Origin: Hetaerina americana
Taxonomy: Eukaryota > Arthropoda > Insecta > Odonata > Calopterygidae
Assembly: GCA_022747635.1 (NCBI GenBank)
Contig: JAKTNV010000078.1
Coordinates: forward strand, 992,001-1,056,000
Direction of reading: 5' to 3'
DNA length: 64,000 nt
Of the stretch, positions 22,379-33,665 are shown piece by piece (within the stretch, counting starts at the first letter, position 1; every line of letters begins with the position of its first letter). The notes beneath the pieces are model-generated. The model saw nothing but the letters and a program-made list of their open reading frames with translations. It was not told where the DNA came from and made no database searches. The position numbers and the translations under genes are program-made.

Positions 22379-25020
22379 AAAATTATTTCCGCCAAAATAC
22401 TTGAGGTAATGGTGTGAGATATAATTTGAAAAATATGCCATATTATTAGGAAATAGCAAAAATGACTATTTTTTTCAAATAAGAAATAACTAGATCTTTT
22501 TTGCTAACTAATGATTATTTCGTCGGGAAGTATCATAACCGTGGGACTAATGCATACTTTGCGTGAGTAAGAAACCTAGTTAGGAAGGTAGGGACCGGTG
22601 AAGGAACCGGTGAAGGAACGGCGCAAAATTCAATTCCAAGAAAGAAACTGGGCAAATATAGGCACCTTATTTCTCTGCAGCATTAGAATTAAGATAAAAG
22701 CGAGGAGATTTTATGCGTGAGTGAAATGGAGACGCGGGACGAATTAGAGAAATTGGAGTTGGTTGACATGGAGACAAAGCTAGGGCGTAGAGCATCAGAG
22801 TACTAAAATTGTGAAAGTAGGAAGTCGGAAGGAAACACATATCTTAATAATATGGGAATAATTAATGCATGGAAATTGAATGGTGAAAGAAGGAAATGAG
22901 AAAAAGAAGTTAGAGAGATGAATAATGAAGGGCTCGGCGGAGCAGTTAAACGGAGAGGGGAAAGCCCGAAAGCACCGAGGGCAAAAAACAATTGGCCAAT
23001 GAAAACCACGGGGAAATGGGAGTGTGAGAATTGATAAGTAGGAACTACTTCCATTCTATCGTCTGTTTCATTGAGTTAGCTCTCAATTGCTTCATTTCCT
23101 GTTTCTTCAACAGCCATATCCATCCTGTTTTCTTTCCCCGTATCCTTCACGTTTCTTATCTACCCATTCTCTTCCAATTCTTTTTTTACTCCGAGTCTCC
23201 GAGTTTTTTAAGTCGAGTTTTTATATGTAGCCGAAAAATACAATAGATTAGCATTCATTGTGATTAAATCATTCAAATAGCGTACTAGAGATTCTAACAG
23301 AATTCAATGAATTTTGGTAGGAAAAAGAATCTCGATCTATCGTGAACTTAGTAGTAGACGCTTTCTCGAGTGTCAACTCCGAGAAGTGGTGTAGGTTATT
23401 TTCAAAGGCTAAGTAAGAAAAATGAAAACTAATGTATAGATTGTGTTCACAGTTTTTCAACTATACCTTACTCCTTCTCGGAAAATTGCATTGCCTATGA
23501 TATCCTAGTAAAAAATATGGAATAATTTTGTTCGCTAGAAATAATAATTTTCAAAATAAGTTACTCAAATGCGCTAAGATGAAATGACCAAAAATATGAT
23601 TTCATGGCCAATTTTGAGGCGAATGTGTATGAACTACTGAAGAACAATTAACTCCTCTTTGTCTAGGGTATAAAACACTTATAATAAAAAACTAAATCTC
23701 CGTAGCATTTAATTTGCACTAAGGAAATAGTATTTTCAGATATATAGAAAATAGACATGCTGAACATTTGATTATTGTTGTTCAATTTGGAGGTTGGGTT
23801 AAATTTCAAATTTCTTGCTCAAGGTAATTACTGGATATGAATCATTAGAGGAGAATAATATATGTAACCAGTTCAATTAATTTAATTGTTGAGTGAGCGA
23901 AATATTTTACGCTTTTCCATTAGTAATTTCTTTTCACTCGTGGTTGAAGTAAATTTATTCTTTAAGACCTAGGCATTCAATTTCCATTATATTGGGAAGT
24001 ATAGTTAATTCTTAGCTTTAAATTTGCGCGCGACAATAGTATTAGTAATAATTCCGCAAAAATTGTGGAAATTTGTGCGCTTTGTAATTTCTATTCAACT
24101 CAATATTTGTTGATACCGAAGATGAGGCAATCCATTTCGTTCATCTTTGCTCCCAATTTAGCCCATTAGTAGTGTCTTTACCTGCCAGCGTCATCTCCAA
24201 ATCATTCTTCCTCATATTTACATCTTTATCTCTCTCAACCGCTTCTATGTATCCGTCAATTTTTTATCTAGCGTTTCCTCTCTGACTTCATTGTAAACAA
24301 GTACTTCTTTCATTTTTGTTTCACATTTTATTTTATCTACGATGTTGAACAGGATGGAACAGTATTCCCTACGACGGCTAATGTCAAAATATGAAGCATT
24401 CCAGGCCACATCCTGCGATAGTAAGCTAACCACGAAAAATAGCAGTATTTTTGATAGATCCAATCCACCATCCGAAATTTGGCAGGCTGTACACGACCCC
24501 TTAGCGAGCTGTGTGTTACTGATCATTGCTATAATGCGCAAAATGTCTTGCTCTTTTAATATAACTTTTAATGAAATATTGTCCCAGCACCTCTCTCCCT
24601 GGGCTTAAATCCTACTTTATAATATGTATAGTAGCGAGTAGTCATTTATCATCAATGAAACTCTCATATGATAGAAATCTCTTCGTTTCTCGAAATAAAA
24701 GGCCATGCATTAATCACGTCTTAATTATTTCATGTTTTCGCTACAAAAGGAGAAATTCTTCGGACTTGATGTTCCCGCATCACCCTACTACATCCATGTT
24801 AAAAGAATACCTATTACCTTCCAAAATATCAACAACCTTCCAAAATCAACAACCTTCCAAAAGCAACAAGGAGCTTATTTGAGCCTTGTGATTTTTAATT
24901 AAAATGTGTCGTTAATTGTCCAAGATGAATGCTAAAAGCTCTTATAATTGCCAGTTTGGAAAAAAATTGGTAAAAATATGCAGCGAAGAAATATTTGTCC
25001 AAATAATAGAAATTTTTGAA
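22379..25020. other. Unannotated AT-rich DNA
   Basis: No supported gene. A 13-bp tandem duplication (GGTGAAGGAACC-type) lies near 22596-22620. The frames at 24245-24608 on both strands have no recognised domain. Confidence 0.45.
24816..24869 (+). repeat. Short tandem repeat, about 17-bp unit, three copies
   Basis: Three successive copies of CCTTCCAAAAT(AT)CAACAA with small variations, ending AAGCAACAAGG. Confidence 0.85.
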
Positions 25021-25560
25021 AAGAACGAAAGCTGAGATAAATTTCATCAGCAAGACTCCTCCCTCCCTTCGCCTTACCTCGCCACCCTATCCAGTGCTTC
25101 CTTTCCCTCTTCTATTTCATCTCCTCCTCACCTCTCTCGCCCTCTTCCTCTCCAAATTTCGCTTCCTTATTCTTGGCCCGAAGTGAGAGGACCCCCTGGG
25201 TCGTCTCTGCTCTTCATTTAAATTCAACGCCGTACCTCTTGCGTGCTTCTCCTTCCGCCCCCACACACCCTCGCCTGTGGGCGGGCGTAGGAAGGGATAG
25301 GGAGGGATGATGGAGGCAGGAATGGCGCGGGGAGTGGGGGGAGAGGAGAAAGGTCACCAGCTACCACCTTCGCCGTCTTTTCGGTTGTCATCGCACCAGC
25401 CGAGCATTAAGCCTTCCCAACTTATTCCCCGCGCTTTTGCCCTCAGGTTTACCCCCCCCTCCCTCTCCCTCTTCCGTCTCCCTTCGCCTACGCTCCCCTA
25501 TGGCGTCCGAGAAGCGCTGGATTTTGAAAGAAGTCAATGAATTCAGCCCTCTATCATTTC
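25021..25560. other. Pyrimidine-rich, CpG-bearing patch
   Basis: C/T-rich on the plus strand with a GC-richer middle at about 25180-25500, similar in style to the islands at 3-7 kb and 30 kb. The 77-codon frame at 25307-25540 is compositional. Possible regulatory role, not shown. Confidence 0.3.
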
Positions 25561-27586
25561 TCATTCCCTGGATGTGAGACTCCCACCATGTTTACGAAGC
25601 GAAATCTCGACGGGACAAATGGCAAAGTATGATGCGGTGCCATTTTCGGCCCGGAGAGGACCTTCTGGACAGTACCTAAGGAATCACGATAGGCCTGCTC
25701 TGTGGGAGTGATGGACTCGATTATGGCGAATCATTTTTCATGGGAGGAGTAGATAATTTTTCTTTCCGGGAAAAGTTACCTTCTATATAAACTAGTTTGT
25801 GACTGAGACTGGATTGACGTTAAAAAGAAGAAAAGACATGTTTACTCGGAATTTTTGTAGCATATCACGGTATAACATGCAGAATATTACTTCAGCACTA
25901 ACGGCCTAATTCAAAACTATAAGTGAACGTTTCGAATCTGGTTGACGTCGTTATCATTCTCTGAGAGGTTAGTAAAATTTAACAACCTTGAAAAGATGCA
26001 TATTGGAAGCTATTTACCGTAATAACTAAGGGGTTAATGCGTCTCGAAATTTCTGCTAGGTCATTACTATACTCTTAAAAACTCCTGATCAACAGCAGAA
26101 TAAGTGTAACGTTAGCATTTCATTTTATTTTGAGCTATTTCAGGTCCAATGTATTTCCCGGGTAAATATTACTATTCGTAGAATCATCTTCAGCAGGTGA
26201 AAGTTTAAAGTAGGAAAATATATTCTCGTAATTTTCCGTTTAAGTTATTTTAATTAATTTTAATTGTAAGGTTCGTAAATTTAGAACAATTTAGGATTCC
26301 CAGTTCTTGATTAGTCAACATGCGTCTATTTGTATATTTGTCGCAGTGAAAAGCAAGGTTTATTCATATTGATGCTAGCCACTGCCCTAGCATGGCTTGC
26401 ACTTTATAGATGGAAGTGGAAAATGCCAGGCATATTCGGAATTGCACATGCTTTGGCTCAGACAATGTGCATAGGAAAATCAGAAGTAACTTTGAAAGAC
26501 GCCTTCCTCATTCACACAGCCAGCTAAAATGGTTACTTCGATGATAGGAGTGAACAAATTCTTGATTCCATGCCTAACCCCAAGGCTGCCTTGGTGGGCT
26601 AAGGCCAATGAGCAGGATAATTGGAATTAATTTTTGGATACAGATTCTGGGGAGACATAACGGTACCTCTTTATCCTATGTTCCGACCATTTCCAAAAAA
26701 TTCTAAGGTCTAAAAGTATCATTAGTGTGTTTACAACATCTAGTGTTTTAATTTTGGAAGCTAGGTTTGTATTGCGGAAAATAAACATTTAACATTATAT
26801 TCTAGATATTTCGCAATATATTTGCTGGTTTAATGAATGCTTCAGTTCCTTTAACTAGTTTATATTTGAAGTCGTCTCAGAAATTGTGTAGTTAATTACA
26901 TATCTATTATGGGATATCACTTCGTAAATTGAGTTTTTTTCAGGAAATAAATATCCGTAAATTCTTTTTATGCCTTGAAATAGCTGTCGAGCATAAATAT
27001 TCCTCTTTCTAAAAATAAAAGTAATCAGCATTATTATCTCAAAAAGTTTTGTTCCTTTTTTATTTTTGTCTCCTATAAAGTACATTCTCGCTCGAATTCG
27101 CAATGGAAAAGTATGACACAAATCAGAATTATTATGCGCTAATCTCTGAGTGGTTTCTGTTATTACTAACTTGGTTTCCCACTGAGAAATTTATCTTAGT
27201 TATGAACTAAGAAGCAATTCTCCGTTTTTGTATTCAGTCAGACGTAATTGAATTGATATCAGAAGAAAATATAGCGATCTTGATTAAGTAAGGATCACTA
27301 TTTTATCTGTGGGTGAAAAAATGACAAGTGACTCAAAAGAAACGGGCATCCCGGGGGCATTTTTGATATGTCTACTTGATCTTGGAGAGAAAGAACAATG
27401 GAAAGCATTTTAAAATGACGCTTAAGTATGGCAATAAAAGTTCATGATTCATGCTACATGAAAACGTTCTTGATTCCGATTGAAAAAATACTAATAAACA
27501 TTTTTATTATCTTATTAAAATCATTTTTTAGCATGACGTCGTACAGATATGATTTCAGAATAATCAAATGGAACAATCAAAGAATT
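25561..27586. other. Unannotated AT-rich DNA
   Basis: No supported gene or repeat. The frame at 26330-26527 (65 codons, hydrophobic in part) has no family signature. Confidence 0.4.
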
Positions 27587-27588
27587 TA

Positions 27589-28341
27589 CGAGGGTCATCC
27601 GGAAAGTAGTACCCGTTCGTGCCGCATGAAGTGCTGACGACGCGAGTAGCCGCTGGACGAGGTCAGATAGCTTCAGTGGCTTGTCTGCCTTCTCTGAGCC
27701 AAGTTGCGTGACGCTAGCATTGCCTGTGTTGTTTCTGTGATTGTTTACAATGTTTAAAAAAATTGAGAACGCCGCCAGTTGTGAAGTGAGGGCAGTGATT
27801 AAATTCCTCAATGCAAGAAACGTTCGCCCATGTGATATTCATCGCCAATTAAAGGAGGTGTATGGAGACAATGTAATGGACGAGTCGTCTGTTCGGCGGT
27901 GGTGTCGCAACTTCAACATGGGGAGGGGGAACACACACGACGATGAGCGTTCGGAGAGACCGTCTGTCATTACAGACCAACTGGTGAGCTCAGTTGACGA
28001 ATTCGTGAGGAACGATCGGCGCGTCACAATTGATGACATCTGTGAGCATTTTCCCAATGTTTCTCGAACAATTGTTCATGAAATTGTTAAACACCATCTG
28101 CATTATGCAAAAATTTGTGCAAGATGGGTCCCTCGCGTATCTCAATGAGCTGGCGGCGAAGGACTATGCAGCAGGAATACAGAAACTTGTCACACGTTAT
28201 GACAAATGCCTTAATTTGCTTGGAGATTATGTTGAGAAGTAGTTTAAAGTATCCTCTTTCAAATAAAATTTTTTATGTTTGTTAATATTTACTTTTGTGT
28301 CTTTATTTCACGAACGGGTACTACTTTCCGGATGACCCTCG
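27589..28341 (+). mobile_element. Internally deleted mariner element with perfect 33-bp inverted repeats
   Basis: Perfect terminal inverted repeats of 33 bp lie at 27589-27621 and 28309-28341, starting CGAGGGTCATCCGG, and are flanked by TA on both sides (27587-27588 and 28342-28343). This is the TA target duplication of the Tc1/mariner superfamily. At 753 bp it is well below the roughly 1.3 kb of complete mariners. It encodes the N-terminal DNA-binding part and the extreme C-terminus of a transposase, with the catalytic middle missing. Perfect ends suggest recent movement, probably with transposase supplied from elsewhere. Confidence 0.93.
27750..28242 (+). pseudogene. Mariner transposase with catalytic core deleted
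   Basis: The ATG at 27750 begins MFKKIENAASCEVRAVIKF. The N-terminal helix-turn-helix region follows (FLNARNVRPCDIHRQL, YGDNVMDESSVRRWC) and then the second HTH (VTIDDICEHFPNVSRTIV, about residues 90-110). These match SETMAR-type mariner transposases, which bind the terminal repeats. After KICARWVPR, about residue 130, the frame stops at 28148. The adjoining sequence in another frame, AAKDYAAGIQKLV then YDKCLNLLGDYVEK with stop at 28242, is the usual C-terminal end. The whole aspartate catalytic domain is therefore absent and the junction (about 28135-28150) is out of frame. The short product could still bind transposon ends but could not cut DNA. Both segments lie inside the paired inverted repeats. 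Confidence 0.9.
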
Positions 28342-28343
28342 TA

Positions 28344-28679
28344 TTATCATACATTTTGATGCCTCGATTGGCTCCTGAAATTATATTTAATGCTAAGATA
28401 AACTTCATACTATTTTTAATCATTTACAATAAATTTGGAATGGATGGAAAATGTTATGCTCAAATTTGCAGTCGTTCAGAACTCTGAAATGTTAATGTGA
28501 GCTCTGTGACGTTACTCAAAATATGGAAGGCATTGATTTTGGTGAAGTAATGAGAATACTAAGCGTTGCGAGTTAAATACTTCTTGGTAAGGAAAATTAA
28601 TATTACACCAAGCCTAGGAGATGCTAGTGAGCGGTATTAACTTTTTTCTTCATCGCTCACGAAGAGGAATACATAGGCA
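28344..28679. other. Spacer between two mariners
   Basis: AT-rich, with no feature recognised. Confidence 0.5.
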
Positions 28680-28751
28680 TACAGGGTTCGTCCGGAAAAT
28701 AAGTGTACTGAGCTCAGGAAAAAAAATTATTACACTTTTACATATTTTAAG

Positions 28752-29034
28752 CTAATATTCCTCAAAATAGGACCCTTGTGAGTCGATACACTTGTTCCAG
28801 CGGCGTTCCCATTCCTGGAACGCTCCCGCGAAGGCATCATCGGGAACCTCTCGAAGACTCGTCGTCGACCTCTTCTCTGCCCTCCACGAACATCTTGTGC
28901 CACCGAAAGATCATGTTTCTGGACATGGCTGACTCCCCGTAAGCCTGGTTAATCATACCGACAGTTTCGGTAGACGATATCCCAAGCTTTACCGCAAATT
29001 TGATGGAATAACGCTGCTCCAAAAACTTCGGCAT
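28752..29034 (-). pseudogene. Mariner transposase remnant, N-terminus joined to C-terminus
   Basis: From the ATG at 29034 the product reads MPKFLEQRYSIKFAVKLG, then a helix-turn-helix (SSTETVGMINQAYG), then FRWHKMFVEGREEVDDE. This is the Mos1-type N-terminal DNA-binding region (HTH_48-like). The frame ends at 28837. In another frame the sequence goes straight on to DAFAGAFQEWERRWNKCID then SQGSYFEEY and a stop at 28752, which is the conserved mariner C-terminus. The second HTH and the entire catalytic domain are missing. It must have been mobilised by another transposase or be a deletion product. It is oriented opposite to the first mariner. Confidence 0.9.
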
Positions 29035-29171
29035 CGCGTTCCGTGACGTGGGTCGAAGCGTGGAGGTTCGCGTTAACAGAGCTCCTCACTACACCACAGC
29101 TCAGAGCCGACTGCCTTTTTCAGCGTCGCTTGCCAACATACCCCCCTCCAATCGCAGCCCGTCAGAGCGGT

Positions 29172-29201
29172 GCTGGGCGCGCCTGGAGCGGCGCGCCCAG
29201 C
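29172..29201. repeat. GC-rich hairpin inside the second mariner
   Basis: Perfect arms GCTGGGCGCGCC (29172-29183) and GGCGCGCCCAGC (29190-29201) with a 6-nt loop. It lies 7 bp inside the right inverted repeat and upstream of the transposase start. Confidence 0.9.
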
Positions 29202-29240
29202 CCAGGAGTCAGTACACTTATTTTCCGGACAAACCCTGTA

Positions 29241-29760
29241 TATAATTAAAAATCTGGTAAATATTTCCTTCTTAAACTATGGAAAACACATTCAACATAT
29301 CTTTGTAATTTGTAACGAAGCATGAGAAAACGTATTGAGTATGGAACAATGATACGGAAAAAGAAAACTCACAAAGGAATTGCTAATGAAAGGTAAATAA
29401 AGTCTTATTGTTGGCACGGTAAGAGGTTAGCGTGAAATTGGAACAACTATTTAACAGCATTTAGTAAATTTAGATTTATCTTATGATAAAGTAATTTCAA
29501 TTGGAAGTAGATCCATGACCAAAAAGCCATTAACGTTGCTCGAAATTCATACCCTGAAATCACCGTCTCTTCAAACGCGGTCACGAGATTCAATCTAGAG
29601 CACTCACAACGTATTCACCCTGGGAAATGAGATTGTTGGTACCCACGCCGACCTTTTAAGAAGCATCCATTCGACAATTCCGAAAAATGTTTCACGCCAT
29701 TGAATTAATTAGCGCGAGATAATAACAAAATTTGAGGTGATTATGTGGGTACAAGAGAGG
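29241..29760. other. Unannotated AT-rich DNA
   Basis: No feature recognised. Confidence 0.45.
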
Positions 29761-31110
29761 GCAAAGCGTCTTTAGTCGAGGCGCGAGATGGAAAGAGGGG
29801 ACTGAAATAGCTTTAAAAGCCTCGAGTGCGCGACTTTCTCTCCCTCTTCGGCACTAATAAACACTTATCATCCCGCCTTCCCCCTACGAAGAATCTACGC
29901 CCTTCCTCTCCCCCTCCACCTCCCCTTTGCGGGAACTCATCTGTTTCCATGGTGGCTGAATGAGGGAGAGGAGAGGAGGGAGGAACAAGGGGGAAAAGGG
30001 GCCATGGCAACTCCCTCCCTCCCCCACGTCCGGAGGAAACTGTTCCCCCCAAAGAGAAAAACGTACGCGATGCGCGCACAGCGTTCGTGAGAACAATGAA
30101 AAGTGTTAGAAAAAGAGAAAGGAAGAAGAATAAGACAAAAAAGAGGCCATCCAGGAGCGCCACTCAGCGGAAAGGAAACGAGCACCGAGAGGTTTTCGAC
30201 TGGCTACAGAGGGGGGGGGGGAAAGGTAAAAAAAAACGCTGGGGGAGGTGGAGTGGTTGGTAGGAGAGGAGTAGAAGGAAAACGCACGAGAGACGCGAGT
30301 CCCAGCGACAGCGACGGTTCCAGTTCTCGCGGAAAGAGAAATAGGAAGAGGGTGCGAAGGAATTTTACGAAAAGTACCCCCCTCACGGTACATCTTGCGG
30401 GGTTGGGGAAATAGAGGCAGAGAGAGTAACGGTTACGGAAAGAGGGAACTATACTGCGTGTGCGGGCATGGGAGGAGGATGGTGTGGAATGGCATGTGCA
30501 CTACGATCCCCTTACCCCTTCTCCTCTTCATCCATCTCTGCCAAGGCCTCTTCCCCACACCGACCGCTCCTCTACATCCCTTGCACCGTTCTACCCCCGC
30601 ACTCGGCTCCACACTTCCGGAAGACCCGACTCTTGATTCCCTCACCCCCCTCCCCAACGTGCCCCTTTTCCTCCCCCTCCAACTTGACTGGCTCACTCCT
30701 ACTCCTCCCTCTTCCTCTCTCCCCAGTTGTGCCACCCTTCCCCCCTAGCACCTCTCTTCCAGCCTCCCGCCCGGAGATTGCGCCTGCATCACTCAAGTTC
30801 TCACTCTTCCTCCCAACCACCAAAGGACCGAACACTTGCTCTCACACACATCCCTGCTCATCAGTCTTTCATCTTCCTCTCTCTCCCTCTCTCTCACTCA
30901 CACACACACACACACACCAGCTCATTTCCCCCCCTTGAAATGGCGATATTCATTATCTCATTTCTTTATGCGCTCATCTTTCTCTCTTTCCCATCTCCCC
31001 TCATTCCCACGGACTCTCCAGCCAAATCACAACCTTTCAAATTCAATTACTCTGCCCCTCTCCCCTTTTTACTTTCAAACCATCTGGTTTTCCTCCGATA
31101 AGCATGCGGC
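29761..31110. promoter_or_regulatory. Pyrimidine/purine-asymmetric island with CpG-rich part
   Basis: The plus strand is purine-rich at about 29950-30430 and strongly pyrimidine-rich at about 30500-31080, with CpGs clustered at about 30050-30330. The strand bias switches near 30450. Long frames here (117-156 codons) are Pro/Ser/Arg-rich composition artefacts. A switch of strand asymmetry can mark a transcription start, so a promoter is possible but unproven. Confidence 0.3.
30897..30918. repeat. (CA)n microsatellite
   Basis: About eleven CA units follow a CTCT-rich tract. Confidence 0.9.
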
Positions 31111-32080
31111 TAGAGATTTAGTCCAATATCCCATCAAGTCTCTGGCATGATTTCCCGTATTCTGTTTCCCGAGAATATTTTGATTCCCGTGAATTAGGGA
31201 CCGCTGAGCATGGAATTACCGATGAGAGCTATCCTCCATTATGTAAGTGGGGCTTCGAGGGTCATGGAAATCAATACCTTGCGACAGGATAGGCAATTCT
31301 AACAGTGCGCCTCCAGTAAGCAAGATCCCCTGCCAGGAAATTTATTTTCCAATATCCCATATTAAATGTTCTAAATCGTGAGATATTTTAGGCAGTCAAC
31401 GTAATTTAACTGGTGAAGTCATTATTTATTCATGCTTTAGATTCCCCTTAATAATGGATATTTTAAACTCATCGCTAAAAATATAATATAAATTGACGTG
31501 GCTCATATTAATTTGAGTTAAATATCACACAATGTTAACATATTTATAATTCCAATTTTAGAGATAATTAAGGTATTCAAATTTAACTTTAGAAGTTGTA
31601 TGTACTGGAAATTCAATTAAAACATTACTCCACGTGAACTGGGGCACACTAAAGTGTGCTCTTTGAAATTTTGCAGGTAAAGAGGAAACAACTTAGTTTA
31701 TTTAACTAATCATTGCAGGTTTTTTTCTCTTCAAAATAGTAACTCTTTGAAACGACCGCTAATCTTTTATTTTTATTTGAATGGGCAAAAATAATATACC
31801 TTTGGATTAGCTAGCAGTAAATGCTTTTCAACGATGACATTTGAATTTTCGTAAGTCATGGGCCGATCGTTGTATAATCATTTCTTACATACATAAATAT
31901 GTAACGAATGAAAAACCACTCATATCATAGTTTAAGGTACATTTGTAGAAATTGATTATTTCATATCATGCTGCTTCAAGGAATATTTTAGCTGCTTAAA
32001 TTTTTAATTATTTTAGTGTAGCAGACGCAGTATGTCTTTTTACGTTTGTCTTTCCAGCATTGGGGAATTGCACTCAACCG
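31111..32080. other. Unannotated AT-rich DNA
   Basis: No gene or repeat family recognised. Confidence 0.45.
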
Positions 32081-32220
32081 CCTATAAATAAATATATAAA
32101 TAAATACTTGCATGAATATATACTTACACATATACATATAAATGTAAATATACATATACATATGTATATATAACATGTATAAATAAATAAATATGTATAT
32201 ATATGTATAACCACACATAT
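32081..32220. repeat. Degenerate AT-rich simple repeat (ATA/TATG/AAAT units)
   Basis: A cryptic microsatellite of TATA, ACATATACAT and AAATAAAT units. Frames through it encode Tyr/Ile repeats and are not genes. Confidence 0.85.
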
Positions 32221-32870
32221 CTCTAGTAAAATCTCTCTTGCAGCATTTATTAACTGACATATTATATAGCAAGTGTTAAGATGCACCCACATTTCGCAAA
32301 AAAATACTTGTATTGTACAATTGCAAAACCTAATTAAAGATACCCCAAGGTTTAAATACCAAAAACCTACTTGATAATTAGGTTACACCTGAGAGAGTAC
32401 TTGCTACAGAAACGCAATTTAAATTGTCTCCAAAATGAATCGCGCAAGCGAATCTGTCAGCAAATGGAATCAGCATTTCATTAAAACTACACAATCCTGG
32501 GTGTGCTTAATCGGTGACTTGGAATTGAGAAACGATAAATTGATTTTTTTCAGTGGTTCTTATTAGTTGAGAATTGAATGAAATATCGACTGTATATGGG
32601 ATACCGGAACCATCTCAGTGAATCATAATAATATGGGGAGGGATTTATTTATTTGTAGGACGATCGAAGGGCTATCCCTCAAATGCTTCCTCTTCGTGGA
32701 AGAAAATGTGTGGGAGGGGGGTGGGCGTGGAAGATTAGGAAAAGCGGATTTAGAACGCTTCGGGTGCTAGGGGTAAGTTCTGCCAAACAAGCTCTCCTCT
32801 CCAGGAAAAGACTCGAAAACTCACAGCTCCCCTGGAGCTCGCTCAGCATGAATCAACCGAGGATTGGAGA
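32221..32870. other. Unannotated DNA
   Basis: AT-rich, then mixed and purine-rich from about 32690. No supported gene. Confidence 0.4.

Positions 32871-32874
<4 letters not shown>

Positions 32875-32916
<42 letters not shown>
32875..32916. repeat. (AG)21 microsatellite
   Basis: A pure AG dinucleotide tract of 42 bp inside a purine-rich segment (about 32860-33060). It has potential to form a triplex. Confidence 0.97.
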
Positions 32917-32920
<4 letters not shown>

Positions 32921-33522
32921 AGAGTAGGAGAGAAAAGTTCAAGGATATTTGGTGGAAGTCTCGAAAGGAGAAGGAGAGGATTGGCGGTGAATGGTGAATG
33001 GAAAAGCGGTGAATAAGAGGAGCGGAGGCTAGAAGTGAGATGGCGGAAGAGGGTGAGGCTCTTAGCGGAGAGAGGACGCCAAGAAGGCGCCTGGAGCAAA
33101 TATTTCCTGCATGAACATTCCGGAGCTCTGCTCGCGAAACTCAAAGGAATCAGGCAGTGCTGGATATATTTAAATGCAACGCATCAAAGCAGATAATTTG
33201 TTTCATAGCTCAGATATATTATTTTTAAGTGGGTCTTTGCATGGAGTCATTTTGCATAACCGTTTTAATCCATTAAAATATATCAGCTTATATTTCCTTG
33301 TCTCTATTTGAGCCCATAAATCCGAATTCGAAAGATTATGGCATGAAAAGTTGTATTGCATTTATATCTATACATACATAACCATTCCTCGTTTAGGTAT
33401 GGATTTCATCATTTTAATCTAATAAAATGCGTAGCAACGAACAATCATCATCAGGAAGCGGGAAGACTGGAGATAATGTCTTTGATTTCAATGTTTGCTG
33501 ATTTAAAGTTGAAATTAAATGG
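32917..33522. other. Unannotated DNA
   Basis: Purine-rich to about 33100, then AT-rich. No feature recognised. Confidence 0.4.
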
Positions 33523-33665
33523 AATAATTTACTTTGTAATTCCACACGCCTTTTTGTGGAATTTTAAGTGTGTGGAAAGTGTGTGGAATGACAAAGTAAA
33601 TTATTTCATTTCATTTCAATATGTTATGCAAATTCCATAAAGTTACGCCTGAGACAACAAATATG
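33523..33665. mobile_element. Second PLE-type palindrome, hammerhead core lost
   Basis: Inverted arms at 33523-33547 and 33581-33605 (AATAATTTACTTTGTAATTCC type, about 24 of 25 matching) resemble the outer arms of the palindrome at 18881-19028. The centre is short and lacks the CTGATGA and GAAAC boxes. The shared flank (TTCAATATGTTATG, CCATAAAGTTAC, ACAACAAAT) follows at 33608-33665. This makes it a second, internally deleted copy of the same repeat. Confidence 0.6.

Larger units (their letters stand above)
28682..29238 (-). mobile_element. Second internally deleted mariner, 30-bp inverted repeats
   Basis: Inverted repeats at 28682-28711 and 29209-29238 start CAGGGTTYGTCCGG and match at 29 of 30 positions. 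TA flanks both ends (28680-28681 and 29239-29240). The repeats differ from those of the neighbouring mariner, so it is a different family. The 557-bp element encodes only transposase ends on the minus strand. A GC-rich hairpin sits in its 5' region at 29172-29201. Confidence 0.93.

Noticed and set aside
24145..24300. Further RTE linker fragment on the minus strand
   Set aside because: Only a loose resemblance to about 63290-63400, with no run of clear matches.
26330..26527. Possible small membrane protein
   Set aside because: Starts at a non-ATG codon in AT-rich DNA. The hydrophobic stretch alone is not evidence, and there is no supporting context.
30395..31150. Overlapping frames of 104-156 codons
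   Set aside because: Pyrimidine-rich DNA lacks stop codons in several frames at once, and the predicted peptides have no motifs.
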